From positions 3,286,001 to 3,350,000 of the forward strand of contig CM066291.1 in assembly GCA_033816765.1 (NCBI GenBank): a stretch of 64,000 bases of DNA, written 5' to 3'. The notes below the pieces were generated by a model. It was given only the letters and a program-made list of their open reading frames with translations, searched no databases and was not told the origin of the DNA. Positions within the stretch are counted from its first letter, which is position 1; every line of letters starts with the position of its first letter. Of the stretch, positions 9,052 through 20,557 are shown piece after piece. The position numbers and the translations under genes were made by a program. The stretch is from Nothopassalora personata. Its lineage: Eukaryota; Ascomycota; Dothideomycetes; Mycosphaerellales; Mycosphaerellaceae.

Positions 9052-12000
9052 CTATTGCGCCTTTGGCTTGTAGAGGCCTGTACTCTCGTCAAGGTCTGCG
9101 ACGTTCTCGAGTAACTTCTTGAATTTTGCTGTTTGTTCTTCTTTCTCGGGGACTCGATCGTTGAACATCATTAGTAGAATGTCGAGGGGAAGTCCGTAAG
9201 TAGGCAGTTTCGCGACGATCTCGTCCTCAGTAGGGAAGTCTTTCGCTGTCTGCCTTCGAGGTGGATGTTGTTTATCGTTCGGCGTGGGCGTGTCGTCTTC
9301 ATTCTCCTGCAACTCTCTGGCGTCTTGCGGTGAGCCATGCAAAGATGTCTCGTTGATTTTCTGTTGGGTGTTGTCGTTTTTGTGAGTTCTCGGGAAGTAC
9401 TTGTTGGTGCCCAGTCTGGCTTTGCCGACTTTACCAACCAAAAGGAAAAACTCTCGCTCGCGAGCTTCAGGGACTCGCTCGGCGAAGAGCGAAAGTAGCC
9501 ATTTTGGTTCCATTCCCTCTGGTGGAAGTACGAGCTGAATTTCTGCTTCTGTCGGAAAGTCGTCTCGTGCTTTGATGAAGCGCGACCTAGACACGGCCTC
9601 GGAGCTGTTGTGTTTCTTGTTCTGTGCTGTGTCGTGTGGTAACGCCTTATAACCATTCGATTGACCACCGTCGTTTTCGCCGCCTGTGCTTTCTGGTGTA
9701 TTACTGGAGAGACCGTCGTCCATTTCTCCTTCATCGTTGATATCGGCGAGATGAATGTCTTTGGAGTCTGGCCACTCTCTCTCACCATCAGACATCCGTG
9801 CATCGTCATTGACATGACCAGCAGTCTCAGCATTTGACTCGTCCAGAGCATCGTCAGCGCCGTGTGTAGCATCCGTCATGTTTGCATCTGGTGCAACCTC
9901 GTCCTCGTATTCGGAGAAAAGTTGACGTTCGGCGTCCTTGACATACTCGTTCCATGCTTCATCGTCGCTCATATCGTGGTCCTCCTGCTCGCTCTCATCA
10001 AGACTCATCTGGTCGTCATCGATCTCGCCCCTAGGGACGTCGCTCATGTTCTCATCGCATGAGTTGTCCTCCCCGTCGTCTTCGCTACCGCTCCCCACTA
10101 GATTGAGGAGCTCCTCGTCAACATCCATGCCATCATTTTGTTCACCATCCGTGTCATTCACGCCATTGTTTGTCAGGTCTAGTTCCATGTGCTCAGGCTG
10201 TGGCTCGACTGGCGAATCGTGCGCAGCGTCGACTCCAAATCTAGGAGTGCCGGCATCAAAGACAAAGACCTCTGGTTCTGCAAGCAAAGAGCGCTCTCGC
10301 TCTTCCGCTGAGGCGATTGCCGCGCTCGCTTGATCATCCTGCTGGTCGAAGGGGTGAGGCACATCAGGTACAGCTGTCTGCAGTACCGCTTGATCACCGT
10401 TGGTCTGCTCAGGTGAGATTGTGCTCACTGCGCTGTTCTCGCGCTCGGCTTCTTGCGGTGCCTCACCCGCAATCACAGACGTAGAAGCGCCCGGTCCACA
10501 GACAACGAGTGTTTGTTTTTCAGGCAGTGAACTTTGGTGCTCCGCCGACGATGCAAATATCTCAACATCGTGCTTATCGATAAGGCTCGGCACATCAGGG
10601 ACGGCTGTCTGCAGCACGGCTGGTTCATTGACGATCTGCTCGAGTGGGTCTGAGCTCGATGCGATGCTCTCGTGCGCGGTCTCTTGTGGTACCTCGCTCG
10701 TGATCTGGGGAGCTGGAGGAGGAGTGTAGCCGCTCTCGCCGCCCTGCGTGCCCAGAAGCTCGATAGCGTCCACCTTAAGCTTGCTGCGAAGCGACTCTCC
10801 AGAGCGCTCTCCTTGCGATGCCTCGAAGATAGACCGCTCTACAGGAGCATCATGGGAGCTTCGCTGAGCACCACTCAGGCCCTCGAGCCCGACTGCATGA
10901 TCAGACCGAGTATCGTCGCCAGTTCCACCGTTAAGCTCGACTAGTTGCGGTCCAGGAGCGACCGCAGAAGCACCAGGACTCGGAGAATCATCGTCATCAT
11001 CATCGACGTCGTCGTCGCTCTCACGATCATCGCCGCTCAAGCTTCCTCGCTCGGACGCATCCACGTCCTGGCCGCGGTCCTCTCGACCGTCACGCGAGTC
11101 TTCGCGCGGCGCTTCAAGAGTATGATCGGCTGCTGCATCACGACAAACGACGCCATCATTGTCCTCGCTATTCATCTTCTCTGGGTTCGTAACGCGTTCT
11201 TCTGGAAACAGCTTCGGAAGTCTTGTCGGGTTGTTGTCTGTCCGAGTCCTCTTCAGCCGAAGCTCCGCCATCTTGCGGTATCGGAAAGGATCCTGCTCGA
11301 TATGGACAGCTGAGAGGCCCGTCTTGGGAGGTTGGAACGCACGGTCTTGTGATGAGTCGTCTGACGCATCCCCAGCGACCTGAGGTACTGAAGAGTTCTG
11401 CATGGCTGCATCCTCGATCGTGGTATCATCGAAGCTGTCTTGGGATATATCGCGTAGCACTTCGCGCGCGCGTTGAGGTGCTGAAGGCTCCTCGAGGGCT
11501 GCCTCTACCTTCTGATTCCTCTGCTCCTCAGCACCGACAAGCTGGGGGCTGTCAATCATCGGGGAGATCTCCTCGTCCTGCGTCTCCGTCGCCATCTCGT
11601 CTTCCTCCTGTACATTACTAGTACCATATACTTGCTGCACCGTCTGGGTGCCTTTCGACGCAGTGACAGGACCTTCGCCAGCAATGCTGTGCTCATCGAG
11701 CTTGATTCGCAGACCACTCTCTGCATTTCGCATTGTTTGTAGTACTTCTAATAGTTCGTCGTTGTCCATTTCGAGTTTCTCCAGTTGGAAATGTAACTCC
11801 GCTTGATTAGCTCGAATCCTTGAGACCCAGACAAGCACGCCAACCAAGATGCCCATGCCGAATGCGATCGCGTAAAGCAGCAGCGCGCCATCGCTCCAAT
11901 ATCTTGAAGGTATCCGATCCAAGCCAAAGAGTCCATGAGTGCCACCGAATAGACTCGAGAATTGTATGATGACCAAGCAGGACAGCGCTTTGAGGTGGGC

Positions 12001-12327
12001 TGGAGGTAGTCGAGTATTGCTTGTTCCAACCATTTCGCGATAGTGTCCGGAAGGCAAGCCGCATTGTCGGTATGTTACGGTGTTGTTGATGCCATCAATA
12101 GGCCTGTCCAGCGCGCCGCATGCTTCATAGCGGCGAGGCGACGGCGACGATATGTGATGGGCAGGTCGAGTAGGTTGGTATGAGGCGATGGGCTCGTAGA
12201 GCGCGTTGAGCACAGTCGGAGTGTTAGCCTCGCCTTGATAGAGGTTACGCGCAATGCCGATGGCACCGAACACGCAGTACGCATGCGCCGGCATCGCGGC
12301 ATGCAATCCTGGCGCATGCAGTGCCAT
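9052..12327 (-). CDS. Large acidic protein with two membrane segments and a duplicated C-terminal domain
   Basis: A single 1091-codon frame starting at an ATG in excellent context (ACCACCATGGCA on the minus strand). Residues about 113-136 and 147-168 (GALLLYAIAFGMGILVGVLVWV) are hydrophobic and are followed by a short coiled coil (QLEKLEMDNDELLEVLQ). A long low-complexity region rich in Asp, Glu and Ser follows. A block of about 95 residues is present twice in it: each copy has VLQTAVPDVP and is followed by an acidic stretch with PQEAE or PQETA. At the C-terminus one fold occurs twice (residues about 950-1005 and 1028-1088). Each copy begins DFPTE-x-EI, continues LP-x-x-G and LL-x-x-F-x-x-RVPE, and ends with a basic tail. 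These repeats recall small winged-helix modules such as the TFIIF-alpha C-terminus, but this is a weak resemblance. No named family recognised; topology suggests a membrane-anchored, mostly disordered protein. Confidence 0.8.
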   Translation of the reverse strand: MALHAPGLHAAMPAHAYCVFGAIGIARNLYQGEANTPTVLNALYEPIASYQPTRPAHHISSPSPRRYEACGALDRPIDGINNTVTYRQCGLPSGHYREMVGTSNTRLPPAHLKALSCLVIIQFSSLFGGTHGLFGLDRIPSRYWSDGALLLYAIAFGMGILVGVLVWVSRIRANQAELHFQLEKLEMDNDELLEVLQTMRNAESGLRIKLDEHSIAGEGPVTASKGTQTVQQVYGTSNVQEEDEMATETQDEEISPMIDSPQLVGAEEQRNQKVEAALEEPSAPQRAREVLRDISQDSFDDTTIEDAAMQNSSVPQVAGDASDDSSQDRAFQPPKTGLSAVHIEQDPFRYRKMAELRLKRTRTDNNPTRLPKLFPEERVTNPEKMNSEDNDGVVCRDAAADHTLEAPREDSRDGREDRGQDVDASERGSLSGDDRESDDDVDDDDDDSPSPGASAVAPGPQLVELNGGTGDDTRSDHAVGLEGLSGAQRSSHDAPVERSIFEASQGERSGESLRSKLKVDAIELLGTQGGESGYTPPPAPQITSEVPQETAHESIASSSDPLEQIVNEPAVLQTAVPDVPSLIDKHDVEIFASSAEHQSSLPEKQTLVVCGPGASTSVIAGEAPQEAERENSAVSTISPEQTNGDQAVLQTAVPDVPHPFDQQDDQASAAIASAEERERSLLAEPEVFVFDAGTPRFGVDAAHDSPVEPQPEHMELDLTNNGVNDTDGEQNDGMDVDEELLNLVGSGSEDDGEDNSCDENMSDVPRGEIDDDQMSLDESEQEDHDMSDDEAWNEYVKDAERQLFSEYEDEVAPDANMTDATHGADDALDESNAETAGHVNDDARMSDGEREWPDSKDIHLADINDEGEMDDGLSSNTPESTGGENDGGQSNGYKALPHDTAQNKKHNSSEAVSRSRFIKARDDFPTEAEIQLVLPPEGMEPKWLLSLFAERVPEAREREFFLLVGKVGKARLGTNKYFPRTHKNDNTQQKINETSLHGSPQDARELQENEDDTPTPNDKQHPPRRQTAKDFPTEDEIVAKLPTYGLPLDILLMMFNDRVPEKEEQTAKFKKLLENVADLDESTGLYKPKAQ

Positions 12328-13462
12328 GGTGGTGGTTGGTGTGTGTCAGACCAGTGCGTTTGGCAATACACAAATATATGTAGATTTGGTGGAAGTTGTA
12401 AAGTCGAAATTCTGTTTGGAAGATGTTTGCGCATTTAAAGCGGGAATAATAGAAATGCGGCGGAATTTCCCGTATTCACATGCGTTGTTGCAAAGCCGCG
12501 ATTCATTCACTACCACCTCTCAAGTATACAATCTGGTTCACTCGGTGCTGCTTATGTTGTGCTAGACACTGCGAATATTGCCTGATGCGTATCATGGCGG
12601 GTGGAAGTACTTGACAGTGATGGCTACTCTCTGTACACTAGGATAACCCGGCATGTCAGTATACTCAGTAGAGGTCACACGTTAATAGCATCGCTCAATA
12701 CTTGCCAAGAAGAATGAAAGTATCGAGGAGAAACGAGACTAGTCATAGCCATACCCCATATCCTATGCCGAACGAAAAATGAAGGCCCTATATGGACCGG
12801 GGGGCTGGTGGGTATTGTACGTTCAGCGATTGGCCATTGTTCTTGCGGTTTGCCACAAGAGCATCAAACATCGCGACGGTATCACAGTCAATGAGCTTGA
12901 TTTCATAGCTCACTGATGCCACTGAATGCCTCTGTTCCATTCCGCCTTCGATGCTAAGCTCATGGTACGGGTTCCATCTGTGCCTGTGTTGGTGTCCGTT
13001 GTGGAGATGGCCGCGCGCCTTGAGTATGGGCCATTCCGCATGTCCAATTCACTAGATGAGCTTTGTAAGGTCGGGCTGATGAGCCAGCACGATATGGTAC
13101 GTTGTTGTTCGGATGACGATGAAGAACGAGCAGTGAGTTGGTGGACGTGAGGTTCGCAGTCCCCTCCCAGCCGTCACAAAAGCAGTCTAGCGTGGCCCAG
13201 ACTTCCAATCGAAGCGCACAAAGTCATTATTCTACTGAGATATTATCATCATCAATATATTTCTTGAAGCACCTTGACGGAACAGAGAGCGCGGCAGCCA
13301 AGTTTCCGTCGCTCTCGGCATGCGAGATCGAAGTCGCGAAGCACTATGACCCATGGTAGTCAAGTCATCCGCTGCTTAAGCACCTTACACACCACCACTT
13401 CCTGAACACCTTCATAATATGTACAACCTTCCCACATATCCCTGTTGTCGTCATCCCCCCTC
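12328..13462. other. Intergenic region between two minus-strand genes
   Basis: Contains the upstream region of the 1091-residue gene and the 3' side of the tyrosinase gene. Open frames here are short and carry no recognisable domain. Confidence 0.4.
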
Positions 13463-14763
13463 TCAAGCATACATATAACAATACTTCCCCGCCGTCGGAC
13501 TCATCACCTCACTCACCTTCACACTCTCAAACACATCACTCAACTCAATCACACTCTCCATGGTAATCTCCTTCGCGGGCGTCCACTCCCTATACTCCCT
13601 CTCCTCCCGATACTCCCCCACGCCCGGCAGCGCCTTACTCCGCACATCCCACTCGATGCTCTGCCACACAACCCACGCGCGATCGAGCGCAGCGTGATGG
13701 AAAAAGAACCAAGGATCCGTTGGAGACGCTGGGATGTCATTCTGCAGACCGCCAACCACCGTGTGTGGGATGGGATGGATTCCGTTGGGCCAAGACTCAA
13801 TGTGCCAAAAGAACGAGGCCTGTTGATTATCTGGGGAGGGGACTTCCTCGTAGTTTAGGATCGTGTCGGTGAGGTGGGTGTATGTGATGTTTTCCATGAA
13901 GGAGGGGTCGAAGAAGCGCTCGAGGCAGCGGGGGTTGTATTCCAGGCCGTTGACGTTCGGGTTCTGTAAGCAGGGGGAGCCGCGGCCCGTAGGACCTACG
14001 TTGACGGTCCAGTTGCCTAGAGGGCCGGAGTCGACACAGGAACATTCGACGGATGTGCCGTCTGGGGCGGTCACGTTGCGGGGTGTGCCGTTGCCGGAGA
14101 GGGAGGTTTCGGAGCCGTCGAAGAGGGGGAGTTCTTCGAGGGGGTTGAGGGCGTTTTTGGACCAGTCCCAGAAAGGTTGACCTGAGAGCTGGATGTCAGT
14201 GAGGTGGAAGAAGAAGAGGATGGTCATGGGATTGGTTGCTCACCTCCTGCCCAGCCGCATTCGTTCTTCAAAGCTTGCTCGAACTCCCAGAGGAAGTGGC
14301 GATGCCAGAAGAGGAGGGAGGGCGAGAAGTGGACGTTGTCCATGTTCAATATATGGGCGACTGCGAAGTCATCGAAGCGGTTCCTCGCGCCAGATGACAC
14401 TGCTGGGTCTGTCTTCGAAGGCTTCTCGTGCAAGCAGTGCAGTGCTTTAATATATTCACGCCTCTCATCTGGTGTCAGAACGGTCCTGGGGTAAGGGAGT
14501 CAGCATTTGACCAGCCTGCATATTGATTGAGACCTGGCTCACCATTCCCGCCTGACAGTGATGTTCGCCGCCGTGCACGATCCTCCTGGCGTCCATGTCT
14601 TCCCAGTGTAATCCTTCACCAAATCTTCCATGCGCTCGCGCCCCAGATCTTCGGCTTGTGGACTCGGTGCCTGTCGTCCTAGAAGGACATCGCCAAAGTC
14701 GTTGGCTGCTACATGCAGCGCAAGGGTGGCCCATAGGAGGGACGGCAGAGCGAGTTTGAGCAT
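13463..14763 (-). CDS. Secreted tyrosinase-like copper oxidase, three exons
   Basis: Exons 14543-14763, 14244-14485 and 13463-14181 join across introns of 57 bp (14486-14542) and 62 bp (14182-14243), both GTGAGC..CAG, to give 393 residues. The N-terminus MLKLALPSLLWATLALHVAA is a signal peptide. The CuA block reads ALHCLHEKP, VAHILNMDNVHFSPSLLFWH, RHFLWEFEQALKNECG and, across the second intron, QPFWDW. The CuB block reads IHPIPHTVVGG and TDPWFFFHHAALDRAWVVWQ. The expected copper-ligand histidines are present in both sites. Tyrosinases oxidise phenols to o-quinones (melanin and related pigments); secreted short fungal members often have unproven substrates. The first intron splits the Trp codon of RREW-TVLTPDERR, which restores the normal central-domain start. 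No lesions seen, so probably functional. Confidence 0.9.
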
Positions 14764-17700
14764 ATTTCAGACAGGTCCCGGCGCACAGGGTGTCGGCAAG
14801 GTGAGGTGGTGTAAGGCACCGCGAAGCGATGCGAGATCTCGCATTGTTAATGCCATCGTTTTTTGCTCGTGCCATTGGTCGTTCGTCTTGGGAGATATAG
14901 GGAGTTCCAGTGTCGTCGGTTCGCCAAGATCGTATCCATTGGTACACATCTTCGGCGCCAAAGGTTCGGGCAAAGTCCCTATTCCTACCAGTGCGCCAGA
15001 GACAAAGACGGTATAAGAAGTAGTCAAAATAGTATGAAGTCGTTCAAGCTTAGAATTTAAGCTTTGTGTTCGGCTTCCTCATCTCAAGAGGGCCTCGTGC
15101 GCCGGTATCGACGGCCTGGTCAGCCGTAGTTTGACATTTCCACTCTGCCGCGGTTTTGGCATCGGTTCTAATATTTTGACAGACTGCTGTGATTGTTGAT
15201 CAGCATACTATGGTAGGTAAGTATCTGCACGAAAGCTCGAGACCAAAATTTGTTGGGAACCATCTTTTAGGCCACCAACCCGATGTGGGATCTCGTCAGC
15301 AGGAGAACAAACCGACATCTTCTGTCGCACTGAAAGCATAACGATTCCGACCTACAGCCGTTAGTCACAGAACATATGAAGGCGATGCTGTTGACCATCT
15401 TCGCTTCGACCTTCTTGGCGAGATTACGCATCGATCCGTCAAAGCCTCAAGCAGCTCTGGCTGGAATTGCAGTTTGCACAAGGCGGCAGTGGCTCGCCGA
15501 AGTCATGTCATAGTGGTTGTTGCTATAGAAGAGGCACGATCTTGCCAGGCGCTTGACGCCAACATACTGAGTACACGCGCCACCGGTCATGTCACGCTGC
15601 AGAACGAGGCAAGTCATCCGCGTTGAGAAGACATGTTGATTTTGATGCGATCACTAACCCATCTGCAATGTTAATGTCACCAGATTGATTTGCTATTGCA
15701 AGGCATGGACCATATCCGGGGAGGATGAAGGCCATGCAAGGTGTGATAAGAAGTCCATCTGCTGACCTTTAAAGAAACCGATCTGCCGTGCGCTCTCAGC
15801 GGTCCTTCCACATTGCTGCTTCATCGTTAGACAACGGCAAGCATGAAGTTGGTGGTCGCCCTGCTGGGGCATCTCTAAGCGCGTCGTGATCGGTAGCTGT
15901 GCCAGACGAGTTATTTGTACGTGTCCCAAGCGCAGAGATGTGTAAGAGACTAGGGTGCTGATCAGCCACACAGAAGCGAGCTGCAATGTTCGAATGCTAC
16001 GACATATGTTGCCAGGCGCCTTTCAACAAGACGAACCAAGCGTGTAAAGCGGCTACGTGCGCAGGTGGCTGTTCGAAGAAGACCTAAAAGTGCGCGATCA
16101 ATTGATTGCGAGGCAACGGGATGATGTCCACTCGAAGGACTTCACGTTGGAGGAGAGGTCTGTCGGTCGTGGTACTGCCACTGTCAGTGGCAGTCCTTGT
16201 GGCCAGGAAGACAGTGCTCCTCGATCGTAGGACAATCTGTGGCGCACCATGGCGATGATGGTTTGGTAAGATGGACAGAGTGGCAGCGTCGCATTCCCTG
16301 CTCAGCAGCAGATTGTGGGAGTAAGTAACGGCAACACAAACAAAGCCGGTCCTATGCCCACGAAAGCTCCGTGTCGTAGCGAGGTACCCGAGATCTTGTA
16401 CGCGGACGAGAAGAAGGCCGCGGTGTCCCCTCAGCTGTGACAAGCAGGTATTTCAGAAGACGAAGGTAGCGCCCAACCACGTGGGCTATCCATGTCATGT
16501 GGCACGTCGTCTGTGGAAGATTGGCGCTTGGCGAAGATTGTTCCCTCGCCGCTGCTGCATTCAGAGTCCAGGTCGATCGGTTCGTGCATCGTTGCGAAGA
16601 ACTTTCGAAGACTTCTCTGTACGATGGAGGCCAATGTTCGATGAGTCTTCGCGGGTACCTACTGATGGCAGTTCGGCTTCCACGTTTGCCTGTCGCACCT
16701 TCCTCGCGAAAAGTGTAATCGAGACCTGGCTGTGCGGCGCACAGGAGAGGTACGACGACACAAGGTGAAAGAAGACAGAGGGTACACGAGGTACTGTCTC
16801 AAGATTAGACATGATCTCGCATGCTTGCGCGACTTGCCTCTGCCATCGGCGTCGGTATGAGGGGCGACATGGGCGAAAAGACGGAGCTGCCGTGACACGA
16901 AGCCAGATGATATCGTACGCATGTACGTACAGTAGCTCCGCATTATCCCTTCTCGTCTAGCAAACATATGGCGGCATCCGTGGCGCGACCCACTCGACCG
17001 CAGCCGACAAGCCATTGGCCGTTCATGCCGGACACTGTTCTCATCGCTTACATACAAGATCGCATGGAATGTGACAGCTGCACCTCGCTAACGGCAGTCG
17101 CACGCATGACAAGGGTGGGTGCCGGCGCTGTGGCTGCGCCGAACGTTGCTGCTGTGTGACAGTCACTCGTGGGAAGGAGGGAAGACTCGCGTGGGCTGGA
17201 GAAGTGGACCGTCGAGTCCGTGAAGAAGGCGAGAGAGAGAGAGAGCCGGCCGTGAGATGAAAAAGACAAGACAAGCGAACATCACGGCGCACAGGTGATA
17301 CGATACATACACATCATCGTTGTTTCCGCCGCCTCCACCCGTTTGTTTCAACCCACCACCCCCCATGAACCGCGGCGGCCGCGGAGGAAACATCCCACGC
17401 TGCCAGTAGTTAGTTATACGTACGTTGTTCACACCTAACTTAGTACCTACCCTGCTCCAACACCCCTCCTCCTCCTCCTCTTCCTCCTCCTCTCCCATCA
17501 CCGTTGCACAGAGAACATCACGAGACCCAATCCCCTCTGCCTGTCGCGTGCAGCTGTCACCGCTGGACACCCGATCGCAATGCGCCGCGCCATACAAGGC
17601 CAATCTTGACACAATCCGCATCGCTTGTCACAAAGCGCCGGGCCCGGCGGACTGGCCTCGTCACTCCCACCCGCAGCTCCTGGAGGCCAACACTATTCGC

Positions 17701-18271
17701 GCTGTCCATATTGTTTTCCTTGCCGCATACGTCGTCCTTTTTTGCGCAGCGGGCCTGTCTTTGTGATTCACAGGTACCGCTTTTCTAGCGTTCGACCGCA
17801 CCACGAGTCGTCGCAGGCGCTTCTTTGCCTTGCGTCTCGAACGCAGGAACACCTTCTTCACGCTGGCCTCTCCTCGATCTTTGCTCGCCAACGATGCCAC
17901 TGCGCTGCTGCCCGTGATCGTCACCTGTCACTCTTCTCGCCTCTTGTTGCCACGCTGCGGGATCCCTGGCCTCTCATCTGCATCCTGTGCCTACCCGCCG
18001 GCCAAAGAGCTGAATATACGGCCCACCAATTTCCAGCGATTCTCCTCCGACGGCGAACTATACAGAAGACGATTGTTTCTATTTTCCCTGCTCCACGGAA
18101 CCGGCATCTCTACTGTATTGCAGCTGTCGAGCGCGCTTCCGTGCCATCCAGAGATAGCTTGACCGCTTGAGAAATTTCACGAGAACGTACCTGCTCATCC
18201 CGACGAGCGCCGCGGTTGTCAATGGTACCTTGACTTAAGCCGTCCACGCGGTGCGCTGCCCATGTGCGCAC
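14764..18271. other. Long intergenic region and leader of the WD-repeat gene
   Basis: About 3.5 kb without a supportable gene between the divergent tyrosinase and WD-repeat genes. Many short frames occur on both strands but none shows a domain. From about 17.3 kb the sequence becomes pyrimidine-rich and then leads into the WD gene, as expected for a fungal promoter and a long 5' untranslated region. Confidence 0.45.
17461..17500 (+). promoter_or_regulatory. Pyrimidine (CTC)n tract upstream of the WD-repeat gene
   Basis: A run built from CCT/CTC triplets followed by CCCATCACC. Long CT tracts are common in core promoters of highly expressed filamentous-fungal genes. Position about 0.8 kb before the ATG implies a long leader. 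Role is inferred. Confidence 0.4.
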
Positions 18272-20557
18272 ATGGCGGACATTTTCTCCTCCAGCAGTCC
18301 GCGAAAGCCTTCTCCGCTTGCGAAGTGCCGACCTACGTTCAGGAGCAGGCCAAAGGTCAGCAGAAGACGTGCTGTCGACGCCAACATGTTCACCACGCAG
18401 ACAGCTTGCGTCACTCGGCATCCGGAACCAGTCTTTTGTCCCAATGCGGGCTTGCCTTTGTCCTTGACTGGACCTACATTAGACCTACATCCTACAACTA
18501 CAAGCTATGACATACATTACGACTCCATCTGCGACGACGACGACGACGACGACGACGATGATGAGCACGATGGCGGCGTTGCTCTCGCCACGAACGACGA
18601 CTTACCGAATCATGAACACAACGAACTCTTTATGACTGATACCCTTGTACACAACATCAGCGATACATATATCGCCTCCCATACATCACCCTTACTGGAG
18701 CGCTCCGCGTCGCGGCTCGGTGCACTAGCGAGACAATTTACAGATCAGGACTTACGCAGGAGAGATCATCCACGACCAGAAACGAGGGAGATTTGGGAGG
18801 AGGAAGACGGCCGGAGGTTGCGGTTGGCACTCGAGAGAGTGCCTTCTGGTGCACGACTGCCTGATGCGGACGTGGTACCTCCACGCACGATTGCTCCAGG
18901 CTCGCACGCGCATAGACGGAGTTCCATGACAGCATCTCGCCCACTTTCCTCCCGCGCCACATCTACAACTACGTCTACGGACAGCTCACGTACCGTGTCG
19001 CGGCGACCCTCCCGTCAAAATGTATCATCACATGTACAAGCAGTGGCGCCACATGGGGTGGATGTGAGCGGCATTCAGTACTCTAACACTAATCCCTTAC
19101 CCTCGACGCACTCCTACGAAGACGCAATGGAACTCGATGACGACGCAATGGCAGTAGACGACCCGCGACGAAATTACGACTTTGCCGATTTCATGGACAA
19201 CTGGAGACTGCGATCAATGCACGACAAGCGACTGCCGCGATTTGAACCAGGACTGCAGCCTTCTATACGAATCGGCAGGTTAGATCAATGTCTTTCGCGG
19301 AAACAGGTCCAATCGCGTGAGATGGACATGCAAGGTCTGCGCTGGAAACTGATCGGTCCCTCTCGTTGCGACGCCAATACCACTCGTGACATGCTTCATC
19401 CCTCCAGGTCTGCCTCTGCCTATATGACGAACTCACAACATCGCCTGCATTCAGAAGAGGCGCACTTCACTTTTCGGTCTTTCTTGTCGGGGCGTCGAGC
19501 AAAATTCAACCATTATCAGCTTCGCAATGCGCTTACAGGTTGCGATCGCAATGGCTTGTTCTATGCCACCGGGAATGAGGTGAAGCAGGCATCTTTGTCT
19601 TGCCCATTAGTTGATAAAACAGTTATGGACCTATCAAGTCCGTCCAATTGCGCTGCAGGGTTCAGGATTACCTGCCTTTCTGCCACTAAAACCTCAGTAC
19701 TTTCTCCTGGCAGCACCAGTCAAGTGCTCCTGGCCGGCGGCTTTTATGGCGAGTACGCTGTGCTTGGCCTGCATGACCAATCGCCTGTGCCAGCTGTGGG
19801 CTTCGTGACACATGCTTACAATGGTCTCGTCACTCACATACACAACTACCTGGACAGGAGATCGGGCCTCACGCAAGCTGTATTTTGCTCCAACGACTGC
19901 AAGGTCACGATAATGGATGTTGGTCGGCTGCAATTCACGAATACCTTTGCTTACGAGAATGCTGTCAACTGTGCCGCGACATCTCCTGATCGCCGACTTC
20001 GTGTGCTCGTAGGAGACAGCCACGAAACGCTCATCACGGACGCCGAAAGAGGCACTACGCTTGTGACTTTAAAGGAGCACGCTGACCATGCCTTTGCCTG
20101 CGACTGGTCTCCAGATGGACGCTACGTTGCCACAGGAGCGCAAGACGGAACAGTCCTTGTCTGGGATGCGCGGCATTGGGCGAAACCATTAAGCCGTTTG
20201 GACAGCGCCATGACTTGCGCGCGGTCACTCAACTTCACCAACGGTGGTGCACTCGTTGCTGCTGAGAACGATGACGTCGTCAGGATATACAACAGTGGAT
20301 CCTACGACAATTGGCAAGAAATCCGCTTCTTTGGCTCAATCGCGGGATTGGCGTTGCTGGGGGGAGGCGCTGAACTTGCCATTGCTAACGCAGACAAGAC
20401 GGTGGGCGGCTTGCTCACGTTTGAGCGGACGCCTCAGGGGAGGAGTAATGGCTCGTATGGTAGGCGTGTGAAGATGGGGAATGCAGTAGGTAACCGTCGG
20501 TGGCAATCTGGAGGCCTCAATACAGCGTCGGATCTTGTTGATGATCTACACTTGTAG
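18272..20557 (+). CDS. WD-repeat protein of the fungal C2A9.03 type
   Basis: About 761 residues from the ATG at 18272 (CACATGGCG); the frame extends slightly upstream but without an ATG. The first 280 residues are low-complexity and include a run of ten Asp. Then comes MDNWRLRSMHDKRLPRFEP, and later RRAKFNHYQLRNALTGCDRN, the conserved entry to the propeller in this family. The C-terminal half carries WD-like blades: FACDWSPDGRYVATGAQDGT with VLVWDAR, NDDVVRIYNSG and WQEIRFFGSIAGLALL. This order matches the uncharacterised family represented by S. pombe SPBC2A9.03 and plant homologues, whose role is not settled. The gene appears intact and uninterrupted. The long acidic/serine-rich N-terminus could carry regulatory phosphorylation, which is inference. 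Confidence 0.8.
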   Translation: MADIFSSSSPRKPSPLAKCRPTFRSRPKVSRRRAVDANMFTTQTACVTRHPEPVFCPNAGLPLSLTGPTLDLHPTTTSYDIHYDSICDDDDDDDDDDEHDGGVALATNDDLPNHEHNELFMTDTLVHNISDTYIASHTSPLLERSASRLGALARQFTDQDLRRRDHPRPETREIWEEEDGRRLRLALERVPSGARLPDADVVPPRTIAPGSHAHRRSSMTASRPLSSRATSTTTSTDSSRTVSRRPSRQNVSSHVQAVAPHGVDVSGIQYSNTNPLPSTHSYEDAMELDDDAMAVDDPRRNYDFADFMDNWRLRSMHDKRLPRFEPGLQPSIRIGRLDQCLSRKQVQSREMDMQGLRWKLIGPSRCDANTTRDMLHPSRSASAYMTNSQHRLHSEEAHFTFRSFLSGRRAKFNHYQLRNALTGCDRNGLFYATGNEVKQASLSCPLVDKTVMDLSSPSNCAAGFRITCLSATKTSVLSPGSTSQVLLAGGFYGEYAVLGLHDQSPVPAVGFVTHAYNGLVTHIHNYLDRRSGLTQAVFCSNDCKVTIMDVGRLQFTNTFAYENAVNCAATSPDRRLRVLVGDSHETLITDAERGTTLVTLKEHADHAFACDWSPDGRYVATGAQDGTVLVWDARHWAKPLSRLDSAMTCARSLNFTNGGALVAAENDDVVRIYNSGSYDNWQEIRFFGSIAGLALLGGGAELAIANADKTVGGLLTFERTPQGRSNGSYGRRVKMGNAVGNRRWQSGGLNTASDLVDDLHL
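18529..18560 (+). repeat. GAC trinucleotide run coding for poly-Asp
   Basis: Ten Asp codons, mostly GAC with GAT at the end, inside the WD-repeat gene. A likely length-variable site. Confidence 0.85.
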
